Positions 1-8,450 of a stretch of DNA of 64,000 bases are shown here, piece by piece. A model generated the notes under the pieces. The model saw only the letters and a list, made by a program, of their open reading frames with translations, did no database searches and was not told the DNA's origin. The stretch spans positions 372,001 to 436,000 of the forward strand of contig CAVPVQ010000015.1 in the NCBI GenBank assembly GCA_963709185.1. Reading direction: 5' to 3'. A program made the position numbers and the translations under genes. The number at the start of each line of letters is the position of its first letter. The first letter of the stretch is position 1. This stretch comes from Roseiarcus sp963709185. Its GTDB lineage: Bacteria; Pseudomonadota; Alphaproteobacteria; Rhizobiales; Beijerinckiaceae.

Positions 1-2
1 GG

Positions 3-1550
3 ACCGCGACGCTCGTCTTCGTGTTTTTTTTCGGGCTCGTCACGGTCGTCGGCTTTCTGGCGGCGCGCTGGCGGCCGGGCGATCTCAATCATCTGCACGA
101 GTGGGGACTCGGCGGGCGGCGGTTCGGCGCCTGGATCACCTGGTTTCTGCTCGGCGGCGATCTCTACACCGCGTATACGGTGATCGCCATTCCGGCCCTG
201 GTCTACGGGTCCGGGGCCTTCGGCTTTTTCGCGGTCCCTTATACGATCATCATCTACCCCTTTCTCTATCTCACGATGCCGCGTTTGTGGGCGGTGTCGC
301 GCAAGCACGGCTACATCACGGCCGGCGATTTCGTCGTCGGACGTTACGGCGACAAGTGGCTCGGACTGGCGGTCGCACTGACCGGCATTCTCGCGACGAT
401 GCCCTATATCGCGCTGCAGCTCGTCGGCATGGAAAGAGTCATTCAGGCCCTCGGCTTTCACGGCGAAGGCTATCTCGCGCATGCGCCGCTGACGATCGCC
501 TTCGTCATTCTGGCGCTCTATACCTACAAGAGCGGCCTGCGCGCGCCGGCGATGATCGCCTTCGTCAAGGACGCCATGATCTATGTCTTCATCGTCGCGG
601 CGGTCATCGTCATCCCGATCCAGCTCGGCGGCTTTGGCGCCATATTCGACGCGGCGAGCAAGATCTACGAGGCCAGGGTCGCCGCCGACCCAAAGGTTCC
701 GGCTGGCCTCACGCTGGCGCCGCAGCAGATCGGCCCCTATGTGACGCTCGCAATCGGCTCGGCGATGGCGCTGTTCATGTATCCCCACGCGCTGACCGGA
801 ACGTTGGCCGCTTCGAGCGGTCAGGCGATCCGCCGCAACACCATGACCCTGCCCGCCTATTCCTTTGTGCTGGGCCTGATCGCGCTGCTTGGCGTCATGG
901 CGCTCGCCGCGGGCGTCAAGGTCGCCAATCCGCAGGACGCGGTGCCGCAACTTCTGCTCAAGGTGTTCCCCGACTGGTTCGTCGGCTTCTCCTTCGCGGC
1001 GATCGCCATCGGCGCGCTGGTGCCGGCGGCGGTGATGTCGATCGGCGCCGCCAATACCTTCACCCGCAATGTCTGGAAACCGTTCGTCGACCCGCAACTG
1101 ACGCCCGAGCGCGAGTCCTTCATCGCCAAGCTGGTGTCGCTGCTCGTCAAGGTCGGAGCGTTGTTGGCGATCTTTATCTTGCCCACGAAATTCGCCGTCG
1201 ATCTGCAATTGCTCGGCGGCGTGTGGATGGTCCAGATTTTCCCTGCGATGATCTTCGGCCTCTACACGCGCTGGTATACCGGCGCGGCGCTGCTGGTCGG
1301 TTGGGCGGTCGGGATGATCCTCGGCACCGCGCTCTCCTGGGGTCCGGTCGCAGTGCATGCGCTCGCCTGGGATATCCCGCTGATCGGAAGAATCGATCCG
1401 GGTCTGGGCTTTGCGAGCTACAACGGCCTGACCGCGGTGATCGTCAATTTCGTCGTTGCAACGATCCTCTCGGCGCTGTTGAAGAACCGCGCGCCCGATG
1501 AGACCGTGGCGGCGGACTACGAAGATGCGGCCCTGGCGCTCAACTGCTGA
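3..1550 (+). CDS. Sodium:solute symporter family permease, 5' end cut by the window
   Basis: This is a polytopic inner-membrane permease of the sodium:solute symporter (SSS) family, probably taking up a monocarboxylate or similar small organic acid. The frame is open to the left edge, so the true start lies outside the window; the GTG at 21 is internal. At least a dozen hydrophobic segments are visible. Early residues read GDLYTAYTVIAIPALVYGSG, and a conserved KHGYITAGDFVVGRYG stretch follows, both typical of the bacterial MctP/PanF-like branch. The protein ends in a short polar tail (ADYEDAALALNC). A TRAP-type binding-protein gene faces it from the opposite strand 43 bases downstream. The family call is firm; the substrate is inference. 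Confidence 0.88.
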   Translation, partial: TATLVFVFFFGLVTVVGFLAARWRPGDLNHLHEWGLGGRRFGAWITWFLLGGDLYTAYTVIAIPALVYGSGAFGFFAVPYTIIIYPFLYLTMPRLWAVSRKHGYITAGDFVVGRYGDKWLGLAVALTGILATMPYIALQLVGMERVIQALGFHGEGYLAHAPLTIAFVILALYTYKSGLRAPAMIAFVKDAMIYVFIVAAVIVIPIQLGGFGAIFDAASKIYEARVAADPKVPAGLTLAPQQIGPYVTLAIGSAMALFMYPHALTGTLAASSGQAIRRNTMTLPAYSFVLGLIALLGVMALAAGVKVANPQDAVPQLLLKVFPDWFVGFSFAAIAIGALVPAAVMSIGAANTFTRNVWKPFVDPQLTPERESFIAKLVSLLVKVGALLAIFILPTKFAVDLQLLGGVWMVQIFPAMIFGLYTRWYTGAALLVGWAVGMILGTALSWGPVAVHALAWDIPLIGRIDPGLGFASYNGLTAVIVNFVVATILSALLKNRAPDETVAADYEDAALALNC

Positions 1551-1593
1551 GCGCCACGATCCCGACGGCCGGAATGATGAAACCGCCTTGCAA

Positions 1594-2718
1594 TCAGCTC
1601 TTGCCGCGCCGCTGCCGGATCATGAAATTGTCGAAGGAATATTCGGCGACCTGCCACCATAAATACTGGTCGGCGCGGAAGGCCATGTAGGAATCGGCGA
1701 TCTTCTTGAATTTGGGATTTTCCGCGCCAAGCTGCGCATAGAGGTCATTGGCGGTCTTGTAGCACGTTTCGATCACGTCCTGGGGAAACAGCCGCAATTC
1801 GGCGCCGCCGACCACCAGGCGCTTGAGCGCGCCCGGATTGGCCGCGTCGTATTTGGCCTGCACGGAGCTCTGCGCGACCGCCGCGGCGGCCCGGAACGCC
1901 GCCTGATACGGTTTGGGCAGCGCGTCGAATTTCTCGCGGTCGACGATCAGATGGAGCTGCATCCCGCCCTTCCACCAGCCGGGATAGTAGTAATAGGGCG
2001 CCACCTTGGACAGGTTCAGCCGATCGCCTTCCTTGCGCTCGCCGAACTTCTCGTCGTCATATGGGCCGACCCATTCCATCGCGTCGAGCGCCCCCAATTC
2101 GAGCGCGGGATAGATGCCGTCCTTCGGGGTGGCCGCCGGTTCTGCGCCGAGCGTCTGGAACACTTTGCCGGCAAAGCCGCCGATGCGCATTTTCAGGCCC
2201 TGGAAGTCCCCCGGTGCGTGGATTTCCTTGCGGAACCAGCCCGCCATCTGCCCGCCGGTATTACCCGCGGGGATCGCGAACACCTTTCGATCGGAGAGGA
2301 ATTCATCGATCAATGCGCCGCCGCCGCCCTCGTAGAGCCAGGCGGCGTGCTGACGGGCGTTCATGCCGAACGGCGTCGAGGAGCCGAACACGAAGCTTGG
2401 ATCCTTGCCCCAGTAATAGTGCAGCGCGCTGTGAGCGCATTCGACCGTGCCGTTGGAGACCGCGTCGAGCGCCTCCAGGGCCGGCGCGATTTCGCCGGCC
2501 GGCGAGACGACGATCGTGAAATGGCCGTCCGTAAGATCCGACAACGTGCTGGCGAAGGTCTGCGCGCCCCCGAAAATCAAATCCAGCGAGGGTTGAAAGC
2601 TCGACGTCATTCGCCAATGGACGTCCGGGCTGGGGTCGGCCACAGCGGGCCGGGCCAGCCCAAGACCGGCGGCGGCAAGCCCGAGGCCTGCGACAAATTG
2701 ACGACGCCCCGCGCTCAT
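1594..2718 (-). CDS. TRAP transporter substrate-binding protein (DctP/TakP type), orphan
   Basis: This is a periplasmic solute receptor of the TRAP transporter family. I start it at the ATG at 2718 because the product then opens MSAGRRQFVAGLG, a twin-arginine export signal followed by an Ala-rich hydrophobic stretch and a likely cleavage site after PAVA. The body has family landmarks such as GLKMRIGGFAGKVFQTLGA and the region around LGALDAMEWVGP that contributes to the ligand pocket in related 2-oxo-acid binders. The length (374 residues) fits. No DctQ or DctM membrane subunits are present in the window, so the partner permease must be elsewhere or lost. Ligand unknown; a 2-oxo acid or hydroxy acid is plausible. 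Confidence 0.87.
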   Translation of the reverse strand: MSAGRRQFVAGLGLAAAGLGLARPAVADPSPDVHWRMTSSFQPSLDLIFGGAQTFASTLSDLTDGHFTIVVSPAGEIAPALEALDAVSNGTVECAHSALHYYWGKDPSFVFGSSTPFGMNARQHAAWLYEGGGGALIDEFLSDRKVFAIPAGNTGGQMAGWFRKEIHAPGDFQGLKMRIGGFAGKVFQTLGAEPAATPKDGIYPALELGALDAMEWVGPYDDEKFGERKEGDRLNLSKVAPYYYYPGWWKGGMQLHLIVDREKFDALPKPYQAAFRAAAAVAQSSVQAKYDAANPGALKRLVVGGAELRLFPQDVIETCYKTANDLYAQLGAENPKFKKIADSYMAFRADQYLWWQVAEYSFDNFMIRQRRGKS

Positions 2719-3016
2719 TTCACCATGCCCCCAAAGCTCGTCAGTCCTCAAAACAACGCGTCAAACAGCATCAAATTCGAACGAGTGCGCGGTGTCTATA
2801 CACGATCTGGCGCCAAATTGCGGCAAAGTTCACGCCGCTCAAGGCCGCGGCGCCCGCGGGCGCGGCCGCATCCGGTACGCGTCGCCGGCAAGAGGGAGGG
2901 ACGCACACAGCGCGCGGCGCCAGACGATTTTTTACGCGCACGTTGGTCGACGCAGGCTAAAAGGGGGAGACGCGGCGGAACGCGCCGCAGTGATCGAATA
3001 GTCGGGAGAATGGAAA

Positions 3017-3937
3017 TTGGCTGAGGTCGCGTTTCTCGGGCTGGGCGTTATGGGCTATCCGATGGCCGGTCATCTGAAGGACAAGGGCGGCCACCGGGTC
3101 CGCGTCTACAACCGCACGGCCGCCAAGGCTGCGCAATGGGTCGCCGAGCACGGCGGCTCCGCCGCCGCGACGCCACGCCTCGCCGTCGAGGGCTGCGATT
3201 TCGTATTCGCCTGCGTCGGCAATGACGACGACTTGCGCGCCGTGACGCTCGGACCCGACGGCGCTTTCGCCGGCATGAGGGCGGGCGCCATTTTCGTCGA
3301 CAACACCACCGCTTCGGCGCAAGTCGCGCGCGACCTGCACGCCGAGGCGGCGCGGCGCGGGACGCATTTCGTCGATGCGCCGGTTTCGGGCGGACAGACG
3401 GGCGCCCGCAATGGCGCTCTCACCGTGATGTGCGGCGGCGACGAAGCGCCTTACGCCAAGGCGGAGCCGGTGATCGCCGCCTACGCCCGCGCCTGCCGGT
3501 TGATGGGCGGCCCAGGGGCGGGACAATTGACCAAGATGGTCAACCAGATCTGCATCGCGGGCGCCGTCCAGGGGCTCGCCGAAGGCTTGCAATTCGCCGA
3601 ACGAGCCGGCCTCGACGCAGCCGCCGTCGTCGACGTGATCTCCAAGGGCGCCGCGCAATCCTGGCAGATGGACAATCGGTCCAGGACGATGATCGCCGGC
3701 GAGTTCGATTTCGGCTTCGCCGTCGACTGGATGCGCAAGGACCTCGCCATTTGTCTCGGCGAAGCGCGCCATAACGGCGCCCACTTGCCGATAGCGGCGC
3801 TGGTCGACCAGTTCTATTCGCAGGTCCAGAAGATCGGCGGCGGGCGCTGGGATTCGTCGAGCCTGATCGCATTGCTGCAAAAACAGGGCGCGGGCGCCGT
3901 TACCCGTCTGCCCTCCGGCGCTCCAGCGCGCGCTTGA
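3017..3937 (+). CDS. NAD(P)-dependent beta-hydroxyacid dehydrogenase (3-hydroxyisobutyrate/tartronate-semialdehyde reductase family)
   Basis: This is a cytosolic oxidoreductase of the 3-hydroxyisobutyrate dehydrogenase family, which interconverts beta-hydroxy acids and semialdehydes. The N-terminal Rossmann motif is FLGLGVMGYPMAGHL. The substrate-binding signature DAPVSGGQTGARNG lies near residue 120, and the catalytic lysine sits in GAGQLTKMVNQ near residue 173. The length of 306 residues is normal. The start is a TTG at 3017 after a GGGAGAATGGA ribosome-binding stretch; no in-frame ATG lies nearby. Its last 38 bases overlap the end of the SRPBCC gene on the other strand. A decayed copy of its 3' end lies at 5646-5740. 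The exact substrate is not decidable here. Confidence 0.85.
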   Translation: MAEVAFLGLGVMGYPMAGHLKDKGGHRVRVYNRTAAKAAQWVAEHGGSAAATPRLAVEGCDFVFACVGNDDDLRAVTLGPDGAFAGMRAGAIFVDNTTASAQVARDLHAEAARRGTHFVDAPVSGGQTGARNGALTVMCGGDEAPYAKAEPVIAAYARACRLMGGPGAGQLTKMVNQICIAGAVQGLAEGLQFAERAGLDAAAVVDVISKGAAQSWQMDNRSRTMIAGEFDFGFAVDWMRKDLAICLGEARHNGAHLPIAALVDQFYSQVQKIGGGRWDSSSLIALLQKQGAGAVTRLPSGAPARA

Positions 3938-4306
3938 TGGCGGCTGATCCTTGCTCGATCATCGCGCCGATCGGCTCCGCGAGGTCGTTGGGCAGCAGGT
4001 CGGCGATCCACACCGCCCGGCTGGCGTCCTCGCCTTCGGCGAAGACCTGCAACGACGCGTTGTGGTGCGTCATTCGGCCGCCGACCACCGTCCAGACCAG
4101 TCGGCGCGCCGCATCGTCGATGTCGACGATCAACTCGCGCGCGACGACACCGTTGGCGAAGGTCACGACCCTCGCGTCTCCTCAAGACGCGTGTCGACGA
4201 CGAAACCTGGCGCGAGCCGGGTGTGAAGCGCGCCGACGTCGCGCACCGCCGCCCAGACATCTTCGGAATGCGCTTCGATAAGGAATTCCTTGCGGATGGA
4301 GGCCAT
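3900..4306 (-). CDS. SRPBCC (START/Bet v1-like) domain protein, frameshifted
   Basis: The N-terminal part (from the ATG at 4306: MASIRKEFLIEAHSEDVWAA) and the C-terminal part (TFANGVVARELIVDIDD to the stop at 3900) lie in different frames. Together they make one small SRPBCC-fold protein of about 134 residues, a hydrophobic-cavity ligand-binding family of unknown ligand. The break is near 4181. One missing G in the run read on the minus strand as CTTGAGGAGACG would restore LEGDARVV, the sequence I expect for this family. Its 3' end overlaps the upstream reductase gene tail to tail. Whether the break is real or a sequence error cannot be told from one copy. Confidence 0.7.
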
Positions 4307-4377
4307 TTCTCGTGTCTTCCTTCAGCTTGGATCATTGAAAAATTGAGCGGCCGGAACAAGAGTCCCGGCCGTCGCTG

Positions 4378-4737
4378 TCAGGTCAGACACACTGCTTCGA
4401 CATTGTTGCCGTCAGGGTCGAGCATGAAGGCCGCATAATAGGTTGGGCTATAGTCGGCGCGCAGGCCGGGACCGCCATTGTCGCGTCCGCCCGCGGCCAT
4501 GCCCTTCTGGTAAAAGCGATCCACGGCGGCGCGGTTCGGCGCGCGAAACGCAATGTGGGTCGGGCCGCTAACCGCCTTTGCAGGATAAAGCCACAGCGCC
4601 GGCGCCCCGGGCGGCCCGAGGCCGGCGCCCGACGCGTCCCGCGAAGCCACTTCGTGTCCGAGCGGGGCAAGCGCGGCCGCGTAAAAGCGCACGCTCGCGT
4701 CCAGGTCTTTCGTCCTCAAGCCGATATGGTCGTACAT
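4378..4737 (-). CDS. VOC family protein (glyoxalase/bleomycin-resistance fold)
   Basis: This is a small cytosolic protein of 119 residues with one vicinal-oxygen-chelate module pair. It opens MYDHIGLRTKDLDASVRFY, where the His at position 4 is a typical metal ligand. The second half has PTHIAFRAPNRAAVDRFY and ends with the usual DPDGNNVEAV motif carrying the glutamate ligand. Members include glyoxalases, dioxygenases and resistance proteins, so the reaction cannot be named. It is transcribed in the same direction as the AraC regulator just upstream (26-base gap), and the pair may be an operon. Confidence 0.85.
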   Translation of the reverse strand: MYDHIGLRTKDLDASVRFYAAALAPLGHEVASRDASGAGLGPPGAPALWLYPAKAVSGPTHIAFRAPNRAAVDRFYQKGMAAGGRDNGGPGLRADYSPTYYAAFMLDPDGNNVEAVCLT

Positions 4738-4763
4738 GACGTCTCCTTGGGTTGGAGGACGCC

Positions 4764-5609
4764 CTATAGAGGGTAGGCGGCGAGGCGTTCTTGGAAAATC
4801 TTGCGGTCTCCTTTCGCCGCCTGGCGAAATCGTCGCGGCGACACGCCGGCCACGCGGCCAAACGTTCGCACGAAGTTCGAGAGGTCGGCGAAGCCGACGT
4901 CAAAGGCGACATCGGTGATCGACCGGGCGTCGTCGGCCAACAGCCGGGCCGCCCGCCGCAAACGGGCGCGCACCAGGTATTGATGCGGCGTCACGCCGAG
5001 GACGCTTGCGAACAATCTCAAAAAATGGAACGGGCTCAGCCCCGTCTGGCCGGCCGCGCTCTCGAGACCCACCGGCCGATCGGCGTTCGCGTCGATCCAC
5101 AGCGCCGCCTCGACCGCCCGGCGACGATCGCGAGCCCCGGCCTCGGGCCGCTGCCGGTCGCGGCCGCCGACGAGCCCGGCGAAGCGCGCGGCGAACAGCA
5201 GGCCGACTTCGTCGAGGGCGATGTCGCTGGCGCCGCCGGCAATCGCCTGCGCCAGTTCGCCGATCACCATCAGTTCGGGCAACGGCGGCGCGCCGCCCGT
5301 CTCCCAGGCCTGCCCGCCGCCGATCGCGTCGACCACCTCGTCCGAATAGTGAAACGACAGGCATTCATCGCCGCCGGCGTGATGCTCGTGCGTGCAAATG
5401 TATTCATCGCCCGGCCGCCCGATCATCACCGCGCCGGCCACCAGCTCATGCCGCCGGCCGCGACAGCGACAGCCGAAACTGCCCTTGCGCACATAGGACA
5501 GCGAATGGTCGCGGTGCAGTTCCGCGTACGGCTTGTCGGTGGGACCCGCCTCGCACCGGTAGTCGAGCACACGGACGCAGCCGTGGTGCAATTCCGTTCG
5601 CGGCGTCAT
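4764..5609 (-). CDS. AraC family transcriptional regulator
   Basis: This is a 281-residue DNA-binding regulator. The N-terminal half (from MTPRTELHHGCVRVLDYRC) looks like a cupin-type effector domain with several His and Cys residues (CTHEHHAGGDECLSFHYSD). The C-terminal 100 residues form the paired helix-turn-helix of the family. Helix one is in LSPFHFLRLFASVLGVTPHQYL and the signature is DVAFDVGFADLSNFVRTFGR. It sits directly upstream of the VOC gene, which it may control together with itself. The inducer is unknown. Confidence 0.9.
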   Translation of the reverse strand: MTPRTELHHGCVRVLDYRCEAGPTDKPYAELHRDHSLSYVRKGSFGCRCRGRRHELVAGAVMIGRPGDEYICTHEHHAGGDECLSFHYSDEVVDAIGGGQAWETGGAPPLPELMVIGELAQAIAGGASDIALDEVGLLFAARFAGLVGGRDRQRPEAGARDRRRAVEAALWIDANADRPVGLESAAGQTGLSPFHFLRLFASVLGVTPHQYLVRARLRRAARLLADDARSITDVAFDVGFADLSNFVRTFGRVAGVSPRRFRQAAKGDRKIFQERLAAYPL

Positions 5610-5645
5610 GCGGCGAGGATAACGGCAGGGGCCGCGCCGGGCAAT

Positions 5646-5740
5646 GCGCCCATCTGCCGACGACGGCGCTGGTCGACCAGATTTATCCGCAGGTCAAGAA
5701 AATCGACGGCTGGCCGCTGTGATTCGTCGAGCCTGATCGC
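5646..5740 (+). pseudogene. Remnant of a 3-hydroxyisobutyrate-dehydrogenase-like gene 3' end
   Basis: About 95 bases match the last part of the reductase gene at 3776-3870 in the same orientation. Shared blocks include GGCGCTGGTCGACCAG and GATTCGTCGAGCCTGATCGC, and the translated stretch ALVDQIYPQVKKIDGWPL parallels ALVDQFYSQVQKIGGGRW of the intact gene. The copy is diverged, has a stop where the intact gene reads on, and has no upstream part. It looks like the tail of a second, decayed homologue or of an old duplication that brackets the VOC and AraC genes. Confidence 0.65.
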
Positions 5741-6243
5741 CTCGCAACGAAGATGGGCGAGCGTCGAAGCGCTCCGCTTCTTGGACTTTGGATGGCGGGC
5801 GCTGTTTCGACAAGAGTGCGGCAAGCCGAGAGTTCGTTTGCGGACGTGATGTCGGCAAAGGACGGGGCGAGGCGCATCAAGCTGGTGAGAACCAAGCTTG
5901 TCGATACCTTCCGTGAGAGCCTGTCGGCGAAGTAAATGAAGCAGGGCTTTTATTTCAGACTTCTGCATTTGCTCTCACCCTCGAAATCGTCCAACCGCCG
6001 AGATTGTAACTACAGCCAATATTGGTGGCGATTTGCACGCTCTCGATCGCCGTGATCTGGGTCACTCAATTGGCATCGAGTTCGATCGAATAATTCTCCC
6101 GCCGCGCACGCATAAGCGCGACGCGTGCGCGAACTCCTGACCTGCGCCGTGAAAGATTTAAGGAAGCGACAGGACGCGGGCGCCTACGGCAGCGGCAAAG
6201 GCACGAGCGCGGGCGGCGATAAGCGGAACGAGCTGGTTCATCA
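5741..6243. other. About 500 bases with no recognisable gene
   Basis: No family or codon-bias-supported reading frame is recognised here. A short plus-strand frame ending at 5935 has a plausible C-terminal sequence (KLVRTKLVDTFRESLSAK), but it has no supported start and I could not assign it. Base composition is slightly lower in GC than the neighbouring genes. The stretch lies between a gene remnant and a broken gene, so it is probably decayed DNA. Confidence 0.4.
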
Positions 6244-6774
6244 TCACTCCAATTGTGGAAGCTGCTTGAACAACTTCGCCCAGAAGTCATGGACACGGGT
6301 CAAGAGGTCCACCACAGAGACGATGCGGCCGTGGTCGACTGCGACGTAAAAACCAGAGACATCGAGCCCAAGCGAGCCACAATCAAGGAAAAGACCGCGA
6401 TCAAGCCGTGCTGGAGATAGCCTTGCACTTTCGGCTTGGGATCAAGTTCGAAGTGCTTGGAGCCGTTGCATAGCTCCAGAATGACAGGGAAATCCGGAAA
6501 ACGCTGATTTACCCAATCCCCCCAGACCTTTTTTGTCCGCGGCACTGCCCATGATCGCAGCCTGCAAAGCAAGGTCATGTTTTCGCCGATCGTGCCAAGC
6601 CCATTCTCGAAGATGATACGCGTCCCGCGACGCTTTGATCGGCGCGTAGCTGTTGTCGTGATCGGCGGAGAGCGCGCCAAGCTCATACCCCAGCTTCGCT
6701 AAAAGGTGCTTCGGCTCGGTGAGGTCAAGGGCTCCGGGCACGTCGGTCTCCTGGAATGAAGGTGGGCAAGACAT
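6244..6774 (-). pseudogene. Uncharacterised cytosolic protein, broken by two frameshifts
   Basis: Three minus-strand frames join into one protein of about 175 residues. It begins at 6774 with MSCPPSFQETDVPGALDLTE and runs through HLREWAWHDRRKHDLALQ. A second frame continues with VWGDWVNQRFPDFPVILEL and CNGSKHFE, and the last frame carries VSGFYVAVDHGRIVSVVDLL and VHDFWAKLFKQLP to a TGA at 6244. The first shift is at an A6 run near 6530 (one extra A), the second near 6395-6415. I recognise no named domain; similar small conserved hypotheticals occur in rhizobia from memory. It lies 40 bases below the 91-residue gene and probably belongs to the toxin-antitoxin operon. Confidence 0.6.
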
Positions 6775-6813
6775 CTCCCCGGCTATCGAAGACGAAGCGT
6801 TTTCTGGTAACGC

Positions 6814-7089
6814 TCAATTCTTCGGCCACCTTTGACGCGCTAGGCGCAAGGCCTCAACAAAATCAGGTAGGTCAACCCACTCCTTTTCTTGCAGATGATC
6901 GACCCATCCGTAGCCCTCGTTTTCCTCCCAAACCCGCTGCTTCGCAATCACGTAAGTGCTGTCTCTAGCCTCTATGCCATAGCTCGTCACAGCCCATTGT
7001 CTCCCCGTCCAATACACGGGCTTATGAAGGGGCTCGCTCCTGAGGCGGACTGTCGTCGTAGACAGGTAGGCGGGCGGATCATGGCTCAA
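6814..7089 (-). CDS. Conserved hypothetical protein of 91 residues, third gene of the toxin-antitoxin operon
   Basis: The product is a small acidic and aromatic-rich protein (STTTVRLRSEPLHKPVYWTG, RQWAVTSYGIEARD, then VDLPDFVEALRLARQRWP). No named domain is recognised. The likely start is a TTG at 7089 whose last bases overlap the TGA of the antitoxin gene, pointing to translational coupling. The ATG at 7082 is out of frame. Coding bias and the tight overlap support a real gene. It might act with the toxin-antitoxin pair or simply be co-transcribed. Confidence 0.6.
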   Translation of the reverse strand: MSHDPPAYLSTTTVRLRSEPLHKPVYWTGRQWAVTSYGIEARDSTYVIAKQRVWEENEGYGWVDHLQEKEWVDLPDFVEALRLARQRWPKN

Positions 7090-7418
7090 GCGACGCGCGA
7101 AGACGGCTGGGCGGGGGCGTGCCCGCGCGTCTTGAAAGTCACCTCCACCTCAATGTCCGCATCGAGCTTGCCGAGTATCGCGATCATGCGGTCAAGCGTG
7201 AAGCGGCGAAGCTGCGCATTGCGGATGCGGGAAAACTCGGAATGCGCGACGCCGGTGAGTTTTTCAGCGTCGCGGGTCGAAAGCTTGCGCGCGTCGAGGT
7301 TGCGAATGATCCTCGCGGCGACGATGGCGCGCGCCTGTTCAAGCCCCGCGGCCGGCCGGCCGAGGTCACGGTAAATATTGCCGCTTCCGCGCATCAGTTC
7401 AAAGTCGTCGTTGTTCAT
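7086..7418 (-). CDS. XRE-type helix-turn-helix antitoxin (HigA-like)
   Basis: This 110-residue protein is a helix-turn-helix regulator of the kind found as antitoxin beside RelE/ParE-like toxins. The DNA-binding region reads RIIRNLDARKLSTRDAEKL followed by GVAHSEFSRIRNAQL. The C-terminal part has the family's FTLDRMIAILGKLDADIEVEV. Its ATG overlaps the toxin's TGA in an ATGA junction at 7415-7418. It is expected to neutralise the toxin and repress the operon. In this order the toxin gene comes first, as in higBA. Confidence 0.85.
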   Translation of the reverse strand: MNNDDFELMRGSGNIYRDLGRPAAGLEQARAIVAARIIRNLDARKLSTRDAEKLTGVAHSEFSRIRNAQLRRFTLDRMIAILGKLDADIEVEVTFKTRGHAPAQPSSRVA

Positions 7419-7759
7419 TTTAGGGCCTCCTTCAATCGTTTGAGTCTCTCGTGGATAACATCAACCTCCCTCTGCGGGGTTTTGACGCCCGACTTCGATT
7501 TCTTCTGGAACGCGTGGATCACCCAAATGTCCGCGTCGATCTTGACGGCGTAGATCGCGCGAAAGGCGTCGCCGCGGTGGCGCAACGCAATCTCGAACAC
7601 GCCGCCGTCGACGCCTTTGAACGGCTTCGCCTTGCCGGACATTTCACCCTCGGCGGCGAGCGTCGGCGCGTCCCGCATATCGCTCTGCACGTCGTCGGGA
7701 AATTCCTCGAAATCCTTCCGTGCAGCCTTCACCCACGAAATCTGTCTGGCGTCTCTCAT
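7415..7759 (-). CDS. RelE/ParE-superfamily toxin (Gp49/HigB-like)
   Basis: The product is a small basic protein of 114 residues from the ATG at 7759 (MRDARQISWVKAARKDFEEF). The frame is open further up to 7795, but the family starts near this Met. Typical features are VFEIALRHRGDAFRAIYAVK, then DIWVIHAFQKKSKSGVKTP near the C-terminus, the core of phage-derived Gp49-like RelE toxins that cleave mRNA on the ribosome. The gene precedes and overlaps its antitoxin gene by four bases. Confidence 0.86.
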   Translation of the reverse strand: MRDARQISWVKAARKDFEEFPDDVQSDMRDAPTLAAEGEMSGKAKPFKGVDGGVFEIALRHRGDAFRAIYAVKIDADIWVIHAFQKKSKSGVKTPQREVDVIHERLKRLKEALK

Positions 7760-7838
7760 TGGGAAAACGTTGACATATCCGTCAACGCTTCGCAAGCCGC
7801 GAGCAGCGCTTGACGCTGGCGGCGAACGGTTCGCGCCC

Positions 7839-8450
7839 TCACGCCCTGGCGCTGGGCCGCGCGGCCAGCGCCTCGCGCCACCGCCGCAATCGGCTGAACT
7901 CCTCGGGAATGGCGATGCGCGCGGTCCTGGCGAAATCGAGCGCCACCAGCCCGGTGATGTCGGCGATGCTGAAACGGTCGCCTGCCGCGAATTCCCGATT
8001 GGCCAGTTCGCGGTCGATACGGCTCATCGCCTCGACCGCCTTCGGTTTGCTTGCCTCGGCCAGTTCGGCGATCTGCGGCCGCTCCATCTGCGCCATATGC
8101 GGGTGCGCGTGGCGAAACGCAGTGGCGATGTGGTTGAACAGACCCAGTTCCAGCCGCCGCTGCCACATCTCGACCATCGCGCGCTCCAGAGCGCCGACCC
8201 CGAACAGCGGCGGATCGGGTTGCGTCTCCTCGAAATAGCGACAAATCGCGATCGACTCGCAAATGACGACGCCGTCATCAAGCGTCAGGACAGGAACCCG
8301 CTGAAAGGGATTGAGCGCCAAGAAGTCTTCCGACCGCTGCTCCAGGCGTCCGAGGTCAATATCGACGGTCGGCACGGTCAGATTCTTTTCGGCCAGAAAG
8401 ATGCGCACACGCCGCGGATTGGGCGCGAGCGGCGAATTGTAGAGCTTCAT
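7839..8450 (-). CDS. Glutathione S-transferase family protein
   Basis: This is a 203-residue cytosolic protein. The N-terminal thioredoxin-like domain starts MKLYNSPLAPNPRRVRIFLA and contains PVLTLDDGVVICESIAI, the cis-proline and glutathione-binding ES motif. The all-helical C-terminal domain has the N-capping motif FSIADITGLVALDFAR. A longer open frame extends to 8636, but only the ATG at 8450 gives the family's first beta strand at the N-terminus. Substrate unknown. It is divergent from the histidine kinase gene. Confidence 0.9.
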   Translation of the reverse strand: MKLYNSPLAPNPRRVRIFLAEKNLTVPTVDIDLGRLEQRSEDFLALNPFQRVPVLTLDDGVVICESIAICRYFEETQPDPPLFGVGALERAMVEMWQRRLELGLFNHIATAFRHAHPHMAQMERPQIAELAEASKPKAVEAMSRIDRELANREFAAGDRFSIADITGLVALDFARTARIAIPEEFSRLRRWREALAARPSARA

